Part shown: piece by piece, positions 43,550-51,555 of the stretch
How positions within the stretch are numbered: position 1 is the stretch's first letter
How the letters are laid out: every line of letters starts with the position of its first letter
Assembly: GCA_017399175.1 (NCBI GenBank)
Contig: JAFQEE010000035.1
Coordinates: forward strand, 1-56,056
From: Clostridia bacterium
GTDB taxonomy: Bacteria; Bacillota; Clostridia; Oscillospirales; Acutalibacteraceae
Reading direction: 5' to 3'
DNA: 56,056 nucleotides
Translations under genes and position numbers: made by a program
Notes under the pieces: generated by a model
The model's input: the letters and a program-made list of their open reading frames with translations, nothing else
What the model was told of the DNA's origin: nothing
Databases searched by the model: none

Positions 43550-45187
43550 ATGAAACGCTTTAAGATTAACATTGAATATATGGTTGATAAGGTGCTTTAT
43601 AAGACCAATGTTTTTGAAACAGAGCATTTTAACATTAATTATACTGCTCTTGAAAGTCATATAAAACTCGATATTGTGCCTGTTGTACCATTGGAAAAGG
43701 TTACATTCAAAATGACTGTGCCTTACGATTTCCGCAGTAATGACCGAATTTTCCTTAATGGTTTCCAGTCGTGGACAGAGTGTCGTGAGCATTTTATTGA
43801 TGACGAGCCGATTACTCTTAATCTTAAACAGCAGGCATTAAGACGCATAAAACCTACATCTCCTTATGGTGACTATGATTTCGTAAAATACGATAAACGA
43901 AAAGGCTGTTTTCACGGTTTTTCATATGGTTATGTACGTAATCTTGATGAATTTGACTTTTTCGGTTCATTGAGTGAGCGTTTTGGTTACACAATTATCC
44001 GTGCTAATGTGCCTGACAGAGAATTGATTTTTGAGCGTGACCTTGAAGGCGTTGTAATCGACAAGGAATACACTCTTATTGATGTTGTAAACTATCGTGG
44101 CAAGGAAAATGATGTTTATGATAAATATTTTTCTGCTATGAACATTCCTGCACCAAGAGTGGGCAGAACAAACGGTTACACAACTTGGTACAATTACTAT
44201 CAGAATATTACAGAAGACATTGTTACAACTGACCTTGAAGCACTTTCAAAGGTAGAGTCAAAAATCGACATTTTCCAGATTGATGACGGATATCAGACTG
44301 CTGTTGGTGATTGGCTCAGTATTGATAGCAACAAATTCCCTAACGGAATGAAATATGTTGCCGACAGAATTCACGAAAAAGGTATGAAAGCAGGACTTTG
44401 GCTTGCTCCCCTTTCTTGTCAGGTAAATTCAAAAATTGCAAAGGAGCATCCTGACTGGCTTATCCGTGATGAATACGGCAAAAAGAAGCTTTGCGGTATC
44501 AACTGGGGCAATTTCTATGGTCTTGACACAGAAAAAGAAGAAGTCAGGGAACATATCCGCAACTTCTTCAATGTGGTACTGGATGTTTGGGGCTATGATA
44601 TGGTTAAACTTGATTTCCTCTATTCAACCTGTACTGTGCCGAGAAACGGAAAATCACGCGGTCAGTTAATGTGCGAAACAATGGACTTTATCCGTGAATG
44701 TGTTGGTGATAAGCTTATTCTCGGTTGTGGTGTACCGCTGGCACCTGCATTCGGTAAGGTTGATTATTGTCGAATCGGTGCTGACATCGGTCTTGAATGG
44801 GACAGAAGTAAGATGATACTTGAAGATGTCTGCACACGAACAACTCTCTGGAACACCATTTTCCGTCGCGGACTTAATGGCAGAGCTTTCGCAAACGACC
44901 CTGATGTATTTTTGCTTCGTGACAACAATATGACAATGGGCTTTACACAGAGAAAAATTTCAGCAACTGTTAATCATATTTTCGGCAGTCTTCTTTTCAC
45001 TTCCGACAATGTTGGTGACTATAACCGTGAAAAAATGGATGTGTTGTTAAACATTTTCAACAACAATCAGCCTGAGCTCGTTTCTGCTGAATTCATTACT
45101 AAAGAACTTATTGAAATTAAATACATTGAAAATGGAGAAGAAAAACGACTTTGCTTCGATAGTAATACCGGAGAACTTATGTTATAA
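43550..45187 (+). CDS. Alpha-galactosidase, glycoside hydrolase family 36 (clan GH-D)
   Basis: A 545-residue cytoplasmic enzyme. An N-terminal beta-sandwich (about 1-200) precedes the TIM barrel: TTWYNYYQNITEDIVTTDLE, IFQIDDGYQTAVGDWL, GMKAGLWLAPLSC. The catalytic nucleophile is D355 in YDMVKLDFLYS and the acid/base is probably D412 in CRIGADIGLEWD. Shorter than typical 730-residue GH36 enzymes and closest in pattern to the compact subgroup. AAGGAG before the ATG. Monocistronic with its own promoter. Likely releases alpha-galactose from imported oligosaccharides. Confidence 0.9.
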   Translation: MKRFKINIEYMVDKVLYKTNVFETEHFNINYTALESHIKLDIVPVVPLEKVTFKMTVPYDFRSNDRIFLNGFQSWTECREHFIDDEPITLNLKQQALRRIKPTSPYGDYDFVKYDKRKGCFHGFSYGYVRNLDEFDFFGSLSERFGYTIIRANVPDRELIFERDLEGVVIDKEYTLIDVVNYRGKENDVYDKYFSAMNIPAPRVGRTNGYTTWYNYYQNITEDIVTTDLEALSKVESKIDIFQIDDGYQTAVGDWLSIDSNKFPNGMKYVADRIHEKGMKAGLWLAPLSCQVNSKIAKEHPDWLIRDEYGKKKLCGINWGNFYGLDTEKEEVREHIRNFFNVVLDVWGYDMVKLDFLYSTCTVPRNGKSRGQLMCETMDFIRECVGDKLILGCGVPLAPAFGKVDYCRIGADIGLEWDRSKMILEDVCTRTTLWNTIFRRGLNGRAFANDPDVFLLRDNNMTMGFTQRKISATVNHIFGSLLFTSDNVGDYNREKMDVLLNIFNNNQPELVSAEFITKELIEIKYIENGEEKRLCFDSNTGELML

Positions 45188-45200
45188 ATTCAAGTTATGG

Positions 45201-46349
45201 TTACCCCATAATAAACTCATGTCCGATTCTTCTGATTTTTAAATCCACCTCGACTTCGTAAATGCTGTTTTGCAAAACGGAGTCGAGATTTTTTTCGTTT
45301 TTCCTGTAAAAATCCTTGTGGAGAATATATATGAGTCTGCCGAGTCCAACTGAATCACTGTTGTATTCTTCATAAAGTGAATAAATCAGATTTTTAGTTT
45401 CTTTTTCAATATATTTTTCACCCAAAAGTGCAATTTTTTCAATATCCTTATCTTTCATAGCAGAAGAAACTCCACCGCTGATTTCTGAAATATCCGCCTC
45501 CATTTTCACCTTGATTTTAAATACAGGCTGACCGTTTTTGATTTTAACTGTTCTTGTGGTTTTAGAATCAACAATATTGAGTGATACCTTTTTATTGTCA
45601 TCCATATCATAGGAAAGTGCTGTGTTGTTGAGCTTGTCATAAAGAATATTGAGAAAGACGGTTTCGTCCTTTGAGATTTTTTCACGGTATTTAGTGCTGT
45701 TAAAAAGTGCTGTACCTGAAATTTCCACACTTTTTTCACCTTTTTCTTCCTTTAAAGAAAGAAGTGGCATCGCAAAATCCTTTGTTCCTGAATTATAACG
45801 ATTAATAAGGTCAAAAAGTTGGAGTTCAAATATTCTTGCATCATATTCATAGGAACTTATACCCGTTTCGATACTTCTTGCACTTATATATTCCTGTCCG
45901 TTTTTAGCTTCAAGTATTTCGCCTGCTGTTTTTTCGGCGGCAGCAATATAAACGGACGAACTGTTTTCCACATCACGGACAAAGAAGTCAATTACATCTG
46001 CCATATTTTCTTCTGTTATACTTTTTCCTAAAATTATTATTCTGTTTTGTGAATACAAGGGTATTTTGCCCTCTGTTTCAGTAACACTTTTAAGTGCTGT
46101 GTATATTGTATCACCTTGCATTTTATAAGCCTTTAAAGGTGGTTGCGATGCACTATCCGAAGATGATGCTGATTGTGCATTTGTGTCGATTGCCTGAATT
46201 GTGACAGAGTATTTGTTATCGTCCTCTACATCAATTCCGATTCCCTGAATCACAAGACGGTTACGGATATCTTTTTTATAAATTTCTTCTGAATTAAAGG
46301 TGTAAAACGCCGTAAAGAAAACAAGAAGAACTATGACTGCTTTTCGCAT
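45201..46349 (-). CDS. Ger(x)C-family spore germination protein (GerAC-like), lipobox missing
   Basis: A 382-residue protein of the C subunit of a spore germinant receptor. It has the family's IQGIGIDVEDDNKYSVTIQA near the N-terminus, SRNQNRIIILGKS-like segment YSQNRIIILGKSI, and a Ger(x)C C-terminal domain. Normal C subunits are lipoproteins (LxGCWD); here the signal-like helix is followed by FTAFYTFNSEEIYKKDIRNR with no Cys, so lipidation is not expected. Its start overlaps gerAB by 19 bases. GGGGAGAG precedes the ATG. Confidence 0.88.
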   Translation of the reverse strand: MRKAVIVLLVFFTAFYTFNSEEIYKKDIRNRLVIQGIGIDVEDDNKYSVTIQAIDTNAQSASSSDSASQPPLKAYKMQGDTIYTALKSVTETEGKIPLYSQNRIIILGKSITEENMADVIDFFVRDVENSSSVYIAAAEKTAGEILEAKNGQEYISARSIETGISSYEYDARIFELQLFDLINRYNSGTKDFAMPLLSLKEEKGEKSVEISGTALFNSTKYREKISKDETVFLNILYDKLNNTALSYDMDDNKKVSLNIVDSKTTRTVKIKNGQPVFKIKVKMEADISEISGGVSSAMKDKDIEKIALLGEKYIEKETKNLIYSLYEEYNSDSVGLGRLIYILHKDFYRKNEKNLDSVLQNSIYEVEVDLKIRRIGHEFIMG

Positions 46350-47422
46350 TTTTCTCTCCCCTTTCGTCCTGTTATCAAGATAAATAAAGGAATTATCAGT
46401 ACTGAAAGTCCTGTAATGAAAATCTTTATTATACTGTTATCTGCAATATTAAACCATCGTACTTGTTGTGATATGAACAGATTTGCGATTATTGTGAGTA
46501 TTCCGATTGCCACGATATAATACACTCTTTTAAATCGACCGAAATATGTTATGAGAATATCGGTCTGTAAGAATATGAGTAATCCTGCCTTAATGAATGC
46601 ACACATAATCCATACACTTGTGAAAATGGCATCAAGACGGGTAAACATTGAAAATTCAGCAAGAGAAGCCATAGTGTGAAACGGAAAAAGTTGAGTTGAT
46701 GCGAAATTCCCCATAACCGTACAAGCGAAAAAGAACATAATTGCCATTAAGGATACCTGTGCAAAAAGCCAGATGAAATACCCTTTTCTCCATTTTCCCG
46801 TTACTCGCGGTAACATTAGTGCGATTATTCCGTATTCAACAGTTTGTCCCACAGAATCAACTGCCACCTTTACAACAGGCAAAACTCCGTTATAAAAAAT
46901 GGGTGTTAAATTGAGAAAATCAACTTTTTTCACAAGTGTCAGCATTATAAAAATCAATGCCGGAATCACAAGAACGGCTGAAATTACTGAACTTCGTCCC
47001 AATGGTTCGAGTCCCAGATAAGCACCGTAACAGCAAAGGATAATTGCAAAAATAAGCATATATTCCACATCGGTTTCAGGAAACACGATTGTTCCTGCGA
47101 AAAGGTCAAGTCGTGCCAAGGTTACAACGGTGAAATAGAAAAAATAGGTTATGAATACTATTGAAACGACTTTTGCAAGTTTTTCTGATTTTTCATAAGC
47201 AAGTTCAAGGATGTTTTTATCCCTGTGCTTTCTGTAAAGACGAAACACAGGCAACATAATAAGTGTCCCGATGGCTATTCTGAATATTGGTTGTATAAGC
47301 ATATCGGAAAGTCTTATATTTTCCGTATATGACGAAAGATATGTGACTGTTGTCAAGGTACGCGATAAAAACAGCATTACATAAAACTGAAACGCACTGA
47401 TTTTTCCTTTTGTTTTTTCCAT
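46331..47422 (-). CDS. GerAB/YndE-type spore germination permease
   Basis: A 363-residue inner-membrane protein with about ten transmembrane helices, the B subunit of a Ger receptor, related to amino acid permeases. It begins with the family-typical KGKISAFQFYVMLFLSRTLT and contains YLGLEPLGRSSVISAVLVIP. B subunits are thought to bind the germinant. Adjacent to the A subunit (one-base gap) and overlapping the C subunit, a standard A-B-C order. Confidence 0.93.
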   Translation of the reverse strand: MEKTKGKISAFQFYVMLFLSRTLTTVTYLSSYTENIRLSDMLIQPIFRIAIGTLIMLPVFRLYRKHRDKNILELAYEKSEKLAKVVSIVFITYFFYFTVVTLARLDLFAGTIVFPETDVEYMLIFAIILCCYGAYLGLEPLGRSSVISAVLVIPALIFIMLTLVKKVDFLNLTPIFYNGVLPVVKVAVDSVGQTVEYGIIALMLPRVTGKWRKGYFIWLFAQVSLMAIMFFFACTVMGNFASTQLFPFHTMASLAEFSMFTRLDAIFTSVWIMCAFIKAGLLIFLQTDILITYFGRFKRVYYIVAIGILTIIANLFISQQVRWFNIADNSIIKIFITGLSVLIIPLFILITGRKGREKCEKQS

Positions 47423-47423
47423 T

Positions 47424-48929
47424 CTATTTCCTCAATTTATCAATTTCCATTCGTTTTTTGCCCATTTTCTTCCAGTCAGCACGAAAAACCATATCACGCC
47501 ACGCACCCATTTTTGTAGGTGACATTGGTGAAGTAAACGGTACACCATAAGGGTTTATGGCTGATGCATTGATTAAAACCGCCGCAAAACACAGCATTAT
47601 TCCGTAAAGTCCTGTAAGTCCGCCTACAATGATAAATGTAAATCTTAATACGGCAACAGGCTCGTAAAGTGTTGAAACAACGAAAGAGCTTACGGCAGTA
47701 AGTCCCACCACAATAAGCATTGGTGCGGATAAAATTCCTGCTGTTACTGCTGACTCACCGACTACAAGTGCACCCACAATTGATATTGCGTGACCTACAT
47801 TCTTCGGCATACGAAGTCCACCCTCACGGACAATTTCGTATATGAGATGAATTAGCAAAGCCTCAAGCATTACAGGTAGCGGTGTTCTGCTTTCCTGTCC
47901 TGTTATGCCAAAAATCATAGTTTCGGGTATTATTTCCTGATGAAAAGTGCAGACGGCCACATAAAGTCCCGGTAAAAATACGCTGAACAGAAATGATACA
48001 ATCTTTAAGATACGAATAAATGTTGCGTAAAATGGTCTTTTAAGGTAATCATCCATTGAATGAAAATGCTCGATAAAAAGATAAGGTACAATAAGGGCAT
48101 TCGGTGTCCCGTCAACGATAACACAAATTTTTCCTTCGCTGATTTTTGCTGTCAGCACATCAGGTCGTTGGGTAAAACCCACACCGCTGAAAATTGATGC
48201 ATATTTTGTATCGAGAAAGCTTTGCATATATCCTGAACCAAGGACTGTATCAACCGTGGAATTTTTAAGCCTTTTCACCACATCATCAAGCATTTTTTTA
48301 TCAACTCGGTCGGACATATAGCATACACAGGCTCTCGTTTTTGATGTTGTGCCAACCTCCACCACCTGAGTTTTAAAGACCGGGTTTCGCACACGACGAC
48401 GAATCATTGTCACGTTGTCCTTAAAACTTTCCACAAATGCTTCACGAGAACCTCGCTCCTGCATTTCGGTATCAGGCTCTAAAACTGCTCTTTTCGGGAA
48501 GCCCTGAACACCAAACATTACGGTAAACTGAGCATCATCAGTAAGCATTAAAATACTACCGTAAATGGCTTCACGAATGGCTTCGTCAAGGTCGTTTGTG
48601 ATTGATTTGTCAATACTTGCCGAAACTCTGTCAGCGGCGGAATAAATCAGTTTATCCCCTTTTTCATCGTGAAAATCCGCATCGATTATAGGAAGAATGA
48701 CCTGCTCCGTGGCAAGAAGACTGTCGCACATTCCGTCAACCATAATAAAATAGATTTCCTTGCCCTGTGCGTTGTATTTTCTGTATTTCACATCAAAAGC
48801 ATCACCGAATTGCGCTTTTATATATCTTATATTCTCCTGTAAATCGGTGCTTAAATACTTTTTTTCTGTTGTCTTTTTTTCATCAACTGTAATTTCATCT
48901 ACTTTTTTGCCGAACCAATTATTACTCAT
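47424..48929 (-). CDS. GerAA-type spore germination protein
   Basis: A 501-residue A subunit of a spore germinant receptor: an N-terminal soluble domain (about 1-280, with DGMCDSLLATEQVILPIIDA and GSREAFVESFKDNVTMIRRR) and a C-terminal membrane domain with five or six helices. Family motifs are VDGTPNALIVPYLFIEHFHS, TPLPVMLEALLIHLIYEIVREGG in part and SIVGALVVGESAV. First gene of gerAA-AB-AC. Expected to be made in the forespore. It shows this lineage has a spore germination apparatus, even though spo0A in the same window is broken. Confidence 0.95.
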   Translation of the reverse strand: MSNNWFGKKVDEITVDEKKTTEKKYLSTDLQENIRYIKAQFGDAFDVKYRKYNAQGKEIYFIMVDGMCDSLLATEQVILPIIDADFHDEKGDKLIYSAADRVSASIDKSITNDLDEAIREAIYGSILMLTDDAQFTVMFGVQGFPKRAVLEPDTEMQERGSREAFVESFKDNVTMIRRRVRNPVFKTQVVEVGTTSKTRACVCYMSDRVDKKMLDDVVKRLKNSTVDTVLGSGYMQSFLDTKYASIFSGVGFTQRPDVLTAKISEGKICVIVDGTPNALIVPYLFIEHFHSMDDYLKRPFYATFIRILKIVSFLFSVFLPGLYVAVCTFHQEIIPETMIFGITGQESRTPLPVMLEALLIHLIYEIVREGGLRMPKNVGHAISIVGALVVGESAVTAGILSAPMLIVVGLTAVSSFVVSTLYEPVAVLRFTFIIVGGLTGLYGIMLCFAAVLINASAINPYGVPFTSPMSPTKMGAWRDMVFRADWKKMGKKRMEIDKLRK

Positions 48930-48931
48930 AA

Positions 48932-49009
48932 AAAATCACCATTTTTATCTTTGCCTTAAAATATAGTAATATTCTGTCACTATTGGCAAAAGATATGAAT
49001 GGTGATTTT
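48932..49009. promoter_or_regulatory. Near-symmetrical divergent leader between gerAA and DUF421 genes
   Basis: AAAATCACCATT...TATCTTTGCC (48932-48955) and its near-perfect reverse complement (48985-49009) face each other around 29 bases of AT-rich DNA. Both arms end with the GGTGAT ribosome-binding sites of the two divergent genes. The single promoter region must lie within the 29-base centre and arms. Confidence 0.6.
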
Positions 49010-49684
49010 ATGTTTGTGACTTTAATAAGAACTGTTATTTTATATGTTTTTGCGATTACCAGTATCCGAATAATGGGAAAAAGGCAGATTGGAGAACTTC
49101 AACCATCAGATTTGGTGGTAACTCTGCTTATTTCACAGATTATTTCAATTCCAATTCAGGATACAGATATTCCCCTTGTGAACACAATTATTCCAATCTT
49201 TCTCCTTGTTGGATTTGAAATTCTAACATCAGTTTTCAATATGAAAAGCATTAAATTCCGCAGATTTATGCAAGGACAACCCGTTGTAATTATCAATAAC
49301 GGAAAGTTGGACCAGAAACTACTCAAAGAACTGCGTTTTACTGTTGATGATTTGCTTGAATCACTCAGGCAAAAAGATGTTTTTGATATTTCACAAGTGC
49401 AATATGCAATTGTGGAAACAAACGGACAGTTAAGTGTTCTTTTGAAGGCGGAATATGATGTGGTTACACGCGAGGATTTGAAACTATCATCCGAACCGCA
49501 GGGGTATAAGTGCCCTGTAATTATTGATGGAAAAATCATAGAAAAGGACTTTGAAATATGTAACACAAGCAAAAAGGAAATTGAGAAAACTGTGAAAAAA
49601 GAAAAACTTGAAATTAAAGAAATTCTGCTTATGACTGTTGATTCAGCAGGGAACAACACAATTATCAGAAAGGAAAATCAATGA
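49010..49684 (+). CDS. DUF421 (YetF-type) membrane protein
   Basis: A 224-residue protein with three N-terminal transmembrane helices, the signature ITSIRIMGKRQIGELQPSDL, and a soluble C-terminal domain (PVVIINNGKLDQKLLKELRF, DLLESLRQKDVFDISQVQYA) that is the YetF fold. YetF-type proteins are found in spore-formers and often affect spore or envelope properties; the molecular function is not settled. The ATG at 49010 has GGTGAT upstream; the frame to 48983 crosses the inverted repeat. Four-base overlap with the DUF4363 gene. Confidence 0.9.
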   Translation: MFVTLIRTVILYVFAITSIRIMGKRQIGELQPSDLVVTLLISQIISIPIQDTDIPLVNTIIPIFLLVGFEILTSVFNMKSIKFRRFMQGQPVVIINNGKLDQKLLKELRFTVDDLLESLRQKDVFDISQVQYAIVETNGQLSVLLKAEYDVVTREDLKLSSEPQGYKCPVIIDGKIIEKDFEICNTSKKEIEKTVKKEKLEIKEILLMTVDSAGNNTIIRKENQ

Positions 49685-50061
49685 AAAGAATCATTATTGC
49701 TGTTAGTGTTATTTTTCTTGCCTTTGCAATCTCATTTACGGGAAATTTCCTTGTGGACAGGGCTTGTAAAAAGCTTGAAAATCATTTATCTGAAATATGT
49801 AATACCGCACAGGAAAAAAATGTGGAAAAAGCTATTCAGTTATCCGAAAGTGCCGTTGTACTTTGGGAAGATGTTCACGATATCATTGAAAGTTTTATCC
49901 GTCACGAAGAAACAGATAAACTTGAAGAATTAGTAAAAAGCCTATCCGTTTATGCACAACAAGGCAATATGGAAAGACTTGAACAACAAGCCGATTTGGC
50001 TATTGACGAATTAAGTCATTTAATTCGTAATGAAAAGCCGTTGATAAGTAATATATTTTAG
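49681..50061 (+). CDS. DUF4363 protein
   Basis: A 126-residue protein with one N-terminal signal-anchor helix (about 3-24) and a helical remainder with Glu-rich heptads (QLSESAVVLWEDVHDIIESF). DUF4363 genes typically follow DUF421 in sporulating Clostridia, as here with a four-base overlap (ATGA). Presumably they act together at the membrane. Function unknown. Confidence 0.85.
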   Translation: MKRIIIAVSVIFLAFAISFTGNFLVDRACKKLENHLSEICNTAQEKNVEKAIQLSESAVVLWEDVHDIIESFIRHEETDKLEELVKSLSVYAQQGNMERLEQQADLAIDELSHLIRNEKPLISNIF

Positions 50062-50077
50062 TTTCGTTGGTTAAATT

Positions 50078-50170
50078 GGAGTTTGTAAGGATAATTCGTA
50101 ATGCGTAATTCGTAATTTGGAATTAAGGGGTGCGGGTGTCCGGTGGACACCCGCACCTCGTCAGAGGGAG
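50078..50170. repeat. Mosaic repeat island 10
   Basis: TTGGAGTTTGTAAGG, ATTCGTAATGCGTAATTCG and the GC-rich TGCGGGTGTCCGGTGGACACC module, closed by GCACCTCGTCAGAGGGAGCC. Shares modules with 4.5, 20.0, 23.1 and 43.3 kb. Confidence 0.75.
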
Positions 50171-50246
50171 CCAAAGAAAAAACACAATTAAAAGAGAGCG
50201 ACAAATTCTAATTTGTTTATAACATTTTTATTTCCCTTTTTTCGTG

Positions 50247-50275
50247 TTGTTATTTGCATCTGATTATGATAAAAT
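50247..50275 (+). promoter_or_regulatory. Promoter of the metallophosphoesterase gene
   Basis: TTGTTA and TAAAAT with a 17-base spacer, about 20 bases before the start codon. Confidence 0.6.
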
Positions 50276-50295
50276 AGCATCATTGAGGTGATACA

Positions 50296-51432
50296 ATGGA
50301 ATTTAAATTTAATAACGGAAAATTCCGTATAATGCAGATTGCTGATGTTCAGGATACACAGCGAACATCTGATGCAACAGTCCGTTTTATCCGTGAGGCT
50401 CTTAAAAAAGCAAAGCCTGACCTTGTGGTTTTTACAGGTGACCAGGTCAAGGGCTATGGATTTAATCTTATGGGTGGCGATAACAAGAAAAAGGTTACGG
50501 AATGTATCAACAAATTTTTGACACCGCTTGATGAAACAGGAATTCCGTTTACATTCGTTTTCGGCAATCACGATGACCAAGCTTTTTCAATTTCCAAGAA
50601 AGAACAGTTTGAAATTTATTCTTCCCACGCAAACTGTGTGGCATTTAATGCTGATGATGAGATTGACGGATACTGCAACCACAATCTTGAAATAAAAGGT
50701 AAGGACGACAAGACCAAACTTAATGTATATCTTGTAGATAGCCTTACTGCTACTCTTGACGGTACTTGTGACCACGTTCACGAAAATCAGCTTGAATGGT
50801 ATAAGAATACAAGAGAAAGACTTAAAGATGAAAACGGTGATTATGTTCCGTCAGTAGTTTTTCAGCATATTCCTGTCAATGAGATTTACGAACTTTTAAT
50901 AGAAGTGCCGAAAGGAACACCAAACAGTGCACAAGGTTATCGTGAATGGGACGGAAAGTTCTTTGCTATGAACCCTGAAAGAGTGGAGATTAATGAACGT
51001 TCATTTATCGGTGAAACTCCAAGTGTCCCTAAAGAAAACGGTGGTCAGTTTGATACTATGAATAAAAAAGGTGATGTGTTCTTAATGCTTTTCGGACATG
51101 ACCACAACAACTCATTTATCGGTGAATATAAAGGTATGAAAATGGGCTATACTCAGGGTTGTGGATTTAATGTTTATGGTCCCGGTAAAAAAAGAGGAGT
51201 ACGCCTTATCGATTTCGATGAAAGCAATCCTGCTGATTTTACTTCAACAACTCTTACCGTTGAAGATTTAGAAGAATTTGATGTGGGCAATAAGCTCAAA
51301 CACGGTTTTTATACTTATGCACCAACAAGTGTGGATTCTGTAAAAGATATTGCAAAACGAAAGATTCTTCCTATTGTGGCAGTTGCATCGGCAGTATACG
51401 GAGTATATAAACTTATTAAGAAAAAGAAATAA
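50296..51432 (+). CDS. Calcineurin-like metallophosphoesterase with C-terminal membrane anchor
   Basis: A 378-residue phosphoesterase: metal-binding motifs IMQIADVQD, VVFTGDQVKG, FVFGNHDDQ, VFQHIPVNE and MLFGHDHNNS. The ligand set is that of two-metal calcineurin-like enzymes. The first motif has DVQD where DxH is usual, so the first-site His is replaced by Gln, as in some PhoD/YkuE-like relatives. A C-terminal hydrophobic helix (about 356-372) and KKKK end anchor it to the membrane. Substrate unknown. GAGGTG precedes the ATG; monocistronic with promoter and terminator. Confidence 0.88.
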   Translation: MEFKFNNGKFRIMQIADVQDTQRTSDATVRFIREALKKAKPDLVVFTGDQVKGYGFNLMGGDNKKKVTECINKFLTPLDETGIPFTFVFGNHDDQAFSISKKEQFEIYSSHANCVAFNADDEIDGYCNHNLEIKGKDDKTKLNVYLVDSLTATLDGTCDHVHENQLEWYKNTRERLKDENGDYVPSVVFQHIPVNEIYELLIEVPKGTPNSAQGYREWDGKFFAMNPERVEINERSFIGETPSVPKENGGQFDTMNKKGDVFLMLFGHDHNNSFIGEYKGMKMGYTQGCGFNVYGPGKKRGVRLIDFDESNPADFTSTTLTVEDLEEFDVGNKLKHGFYTYAPTSVDSVKDIAKRKILPIVAVASAVYGVYKLIKKKK

Positions 51433-51445
51433 ATATAAAATATTA

Positions 51446-51480
51446 TCCCCCGTAATCAACTTGATTACGAGGGATTTTTA
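51446..51480 (+). terminator. Metallophosphoesterase terminator
   Basis: CCGTAATCAA and TTGATTACGA with outer CCC/GGG pairs form a 14-position stem with one mismatch, followed by TTTTT. Confidence 0.85.
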
Positions 51481-51542
51481 TTCGCTATAACACTATGCGA
51501 AGCATAATAAAACTGGCGTTGTATCCTTACGAATACAACGCC
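51476..51542 (-). repeat. Foldase terminator followed by a short hairpin array
   Basis: GGCGTTGTAT/ATACAACGCC (51515-51542) is the terminator stem of the foldase gene on the minus strand. It is followed by AGTTTTATT, an ATGCTTCGCAT hairpin, AGTGTTATA and GCGAATAAA, the same spacers as in the array at 29651-29821. Confidence 0.7.
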
Positions 51543-51555
51543 TTACTTTTATATA

